From Solirubrobacterales bacterium (GTDB lineage: Bacteria > Actinomycetota > Thermoleophilia > Solirubrobacterales > Solirubrobacteraceae), in contig JAOPZU010000505.1 in the NCBI GenBank assembly GCA_025963955.1, forward strand, positions 1 through 6,346: 6,346 bases of DNA, written 5' to 3'. The notes below the pieces were generated by a model. It did no database searches. It was not told the origin of the DNA and saw only the letters and a program-made list of their open reading frames with translations. Numbering within the stretch: the first letter of the stretch is position 1; each line of letters opens with the position of its first letter. Shown here in pieces: positions 5,601 through 6,346 of the stretch. The position numbers were made by a program, and so were the translations under genes.

Positions 5601-6346
5601 TCAGGTCCGCTCGTAGATCACCGCCCGGACGCCCCGCGGGAGGCGACCGTGGCCGAACCGCGGCTCGGCCATGAGGCGCCGCAGACCGGCGTTGCGGTCG
5701 GCGGCGATCTCCCACTGCGCCGAGCGCTCGCGCACGAGCTTCGTCCACGGGGCCCCCCAGCGCGAGGTGCGGATGATCGGCAGCACGAGGACGAGGCGCT
5801 GTCCCGGTCTCAGCGTGCGCAGCAGGGCGTTCAGCGTGACGTAGGGGTCCGCGTCGCGGAGGCGTTGCAGCGCGTCCCGCCAGTCGAAGACCTGCGGGTC
5901 GGGCATCATCCCGAGTGACGTGGCGTACCGCAGCCCTGGCTTGAAGTAGTAGTGCAGCAGCGGTGCCTGTTCCGGATGAACCGACACCGCGAGGTCGCCG
6001 GCCCGGACGTGCGGCTCTATCCGTGCCGCCACGACCCGGGCGTCGCTCTTGTGGTCGATCTCCGAGGTGCGAGGATCGAGCCAGATCACGAAGACGATCG
6101 CAAGACAGGCGAGCCCCAGCCCGCCGGCCCGCGACAATCCGATTCCCGCGAGCAGCAGCAGGGGACCGAGGAGCACCGCGAAGTAGCGCCCGGTGAAGGC
6201 CGGCGACGCCTGCGAGGACAGCCACGCCAGGGCGAGCCCGGTGGCCGGCACCGCGATGAGGATCCACACCACGCGCCTCGCGGCCCGGCCGTCGGGTCCG
6301 TCGCCCTCGGCGGGACCGATCCGGTCGCTCGCCACCCGCGAGAGCC
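5601..6346 (-). CDS. C-terminal part of a multi-pass membrane glycosyltransferase (GT39/ArnT-like), start beyond window edge
   Basis: The minus-strand frame is open to base 6346 and ends at TGA (5603-5601), giving 247 codons. The GTG at 6335 is probably internal, since LSR continues the frame upstream. Counting from that GTG, three hydrophobic segments are visible at about 22-41, 50-67 and 71-86. The motif SPAFTGRYFAVLLGPLLLLA (44-63) is typical of the last membrane helices of GT-C glycosyltransferases that use polyprenyl-phosphate sugars. A soluble, probably extracytoplasmic domain of about 157 residues follows (HPEQAPLLHYYF near its start, RAVIYERT at the end). The N-terminal catalytic loop and its acidic residues lie outside the window, so donor and acceptor cannot be judged. 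It converges on the FAD oxidoreductase gene with 38 bases between them and no clear terminator. The family call rests on hydropathy and the RYF motif and is moderate. Confidence 0.7.
   Translation of the reverse strand, partial: LSRVASDRIGPAEGDGPDGRAARRVVWILIAVPATGLALAWLSSQASPAFTGRYFAVLLGPLLLLAGIGLSRAGGLGLACLAIVFVIWLDPRTSEIDHKSDARVVAARIEPHVRAGDLAVSVHPEQAPLLHYYFKPGLRYATSLGMMPDPQVFDWRDALQRLRDADPYVTLNALLRTLRPGQRLVLVLPIIRTSRWGAPWTKLVRERSAQWEIAADRNAGLRRLMAEPRFGHGRLPRGVRAVIYERT

Noticed and set aside
4063..6267. A 734-codon open frame on the minus strand spanning the FAD gene and part of the glycosyltransferase gene
   Set aside because: It lies opposite the well-supported FAD oxidoreductase and in another frame from the glycosyltransferase. 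Its product is low-complexity Arg/Ala/Leu/Val with no recognisable domain. Long antisense frames are expected in GC-rich genes because stops are rare.

Overview
The window is very GC-rich, high-GC actinobacterial DNA. The best taxonomic clue is the C-terminal domain of the large secreted protein (bases 3016-3423). It is an Arg-rich, Ig-like module ending in a 'GRALRSGSYRLRVVATDTQG' type motif, a form I associate with surface proteins of Thermoleophilia (Solirubrobacter, Conexibacter, Patulibacter and relatives). I recognise this from memory and have not tested it by search.

Layout from left to right. (1) Bases 1-993, + strand: the C-terminal part of a diguanylate cyclase, cut by the left edge, with an intact GGDEF active site and RxxD inhibitory site. 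(2) Bases 994-1185: an intergenic region with a good sigma70-like promoter, two strong hairpins in the predicted leader and a Shine-Dalgarno sequence. (3) Bases 1186-3426, + strand: a secreted 746-residue beta-helix protein with Gly-rich repeats, a choice-of-anchor Q-type segment, an Fn3-like domain, a 14-proline linker and a basic C-terminal domain. (4) Bases 3427-3620: a promoter-like -10 box, a long interrupted hairpin and a terminator-like palindrome with a T-rich tail. Together these look like a small RNA or an attenuating leader. (5) Bases 3621-3827, + strand: a 68-residue, highly charged helical protein of unknown function. (6) Bases 3828-4044: this contains what looks like the tail of a broken minus-strand membrane-protein gene. 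(7) Bases 4045-5562, + strand: a complete FAD-dependent oxidoreductase of the HemY/UDP-galactopyranose-mutase-like fold. (8) Bases 5601-6346, - strand: the C-terminal part of a multi-pass, GT-C-like membrane glycosyltransferase, cut by the right edge and convergent with gene 7.

How the genes may work together: the left half pairs a c-di-GMP-producing enzyme with a large secreted surface protein, and the right half looks like part of a cell-surface glycan region. Both links rest only on adjacency and family knowledge. I see no CRISPR array, insertion sequence, tRNA, rRNA or obvious defence system. The least explained parts are the structured RNA candidate at about 3483-3576 and the minus-strand gene relic at 3874-4002.
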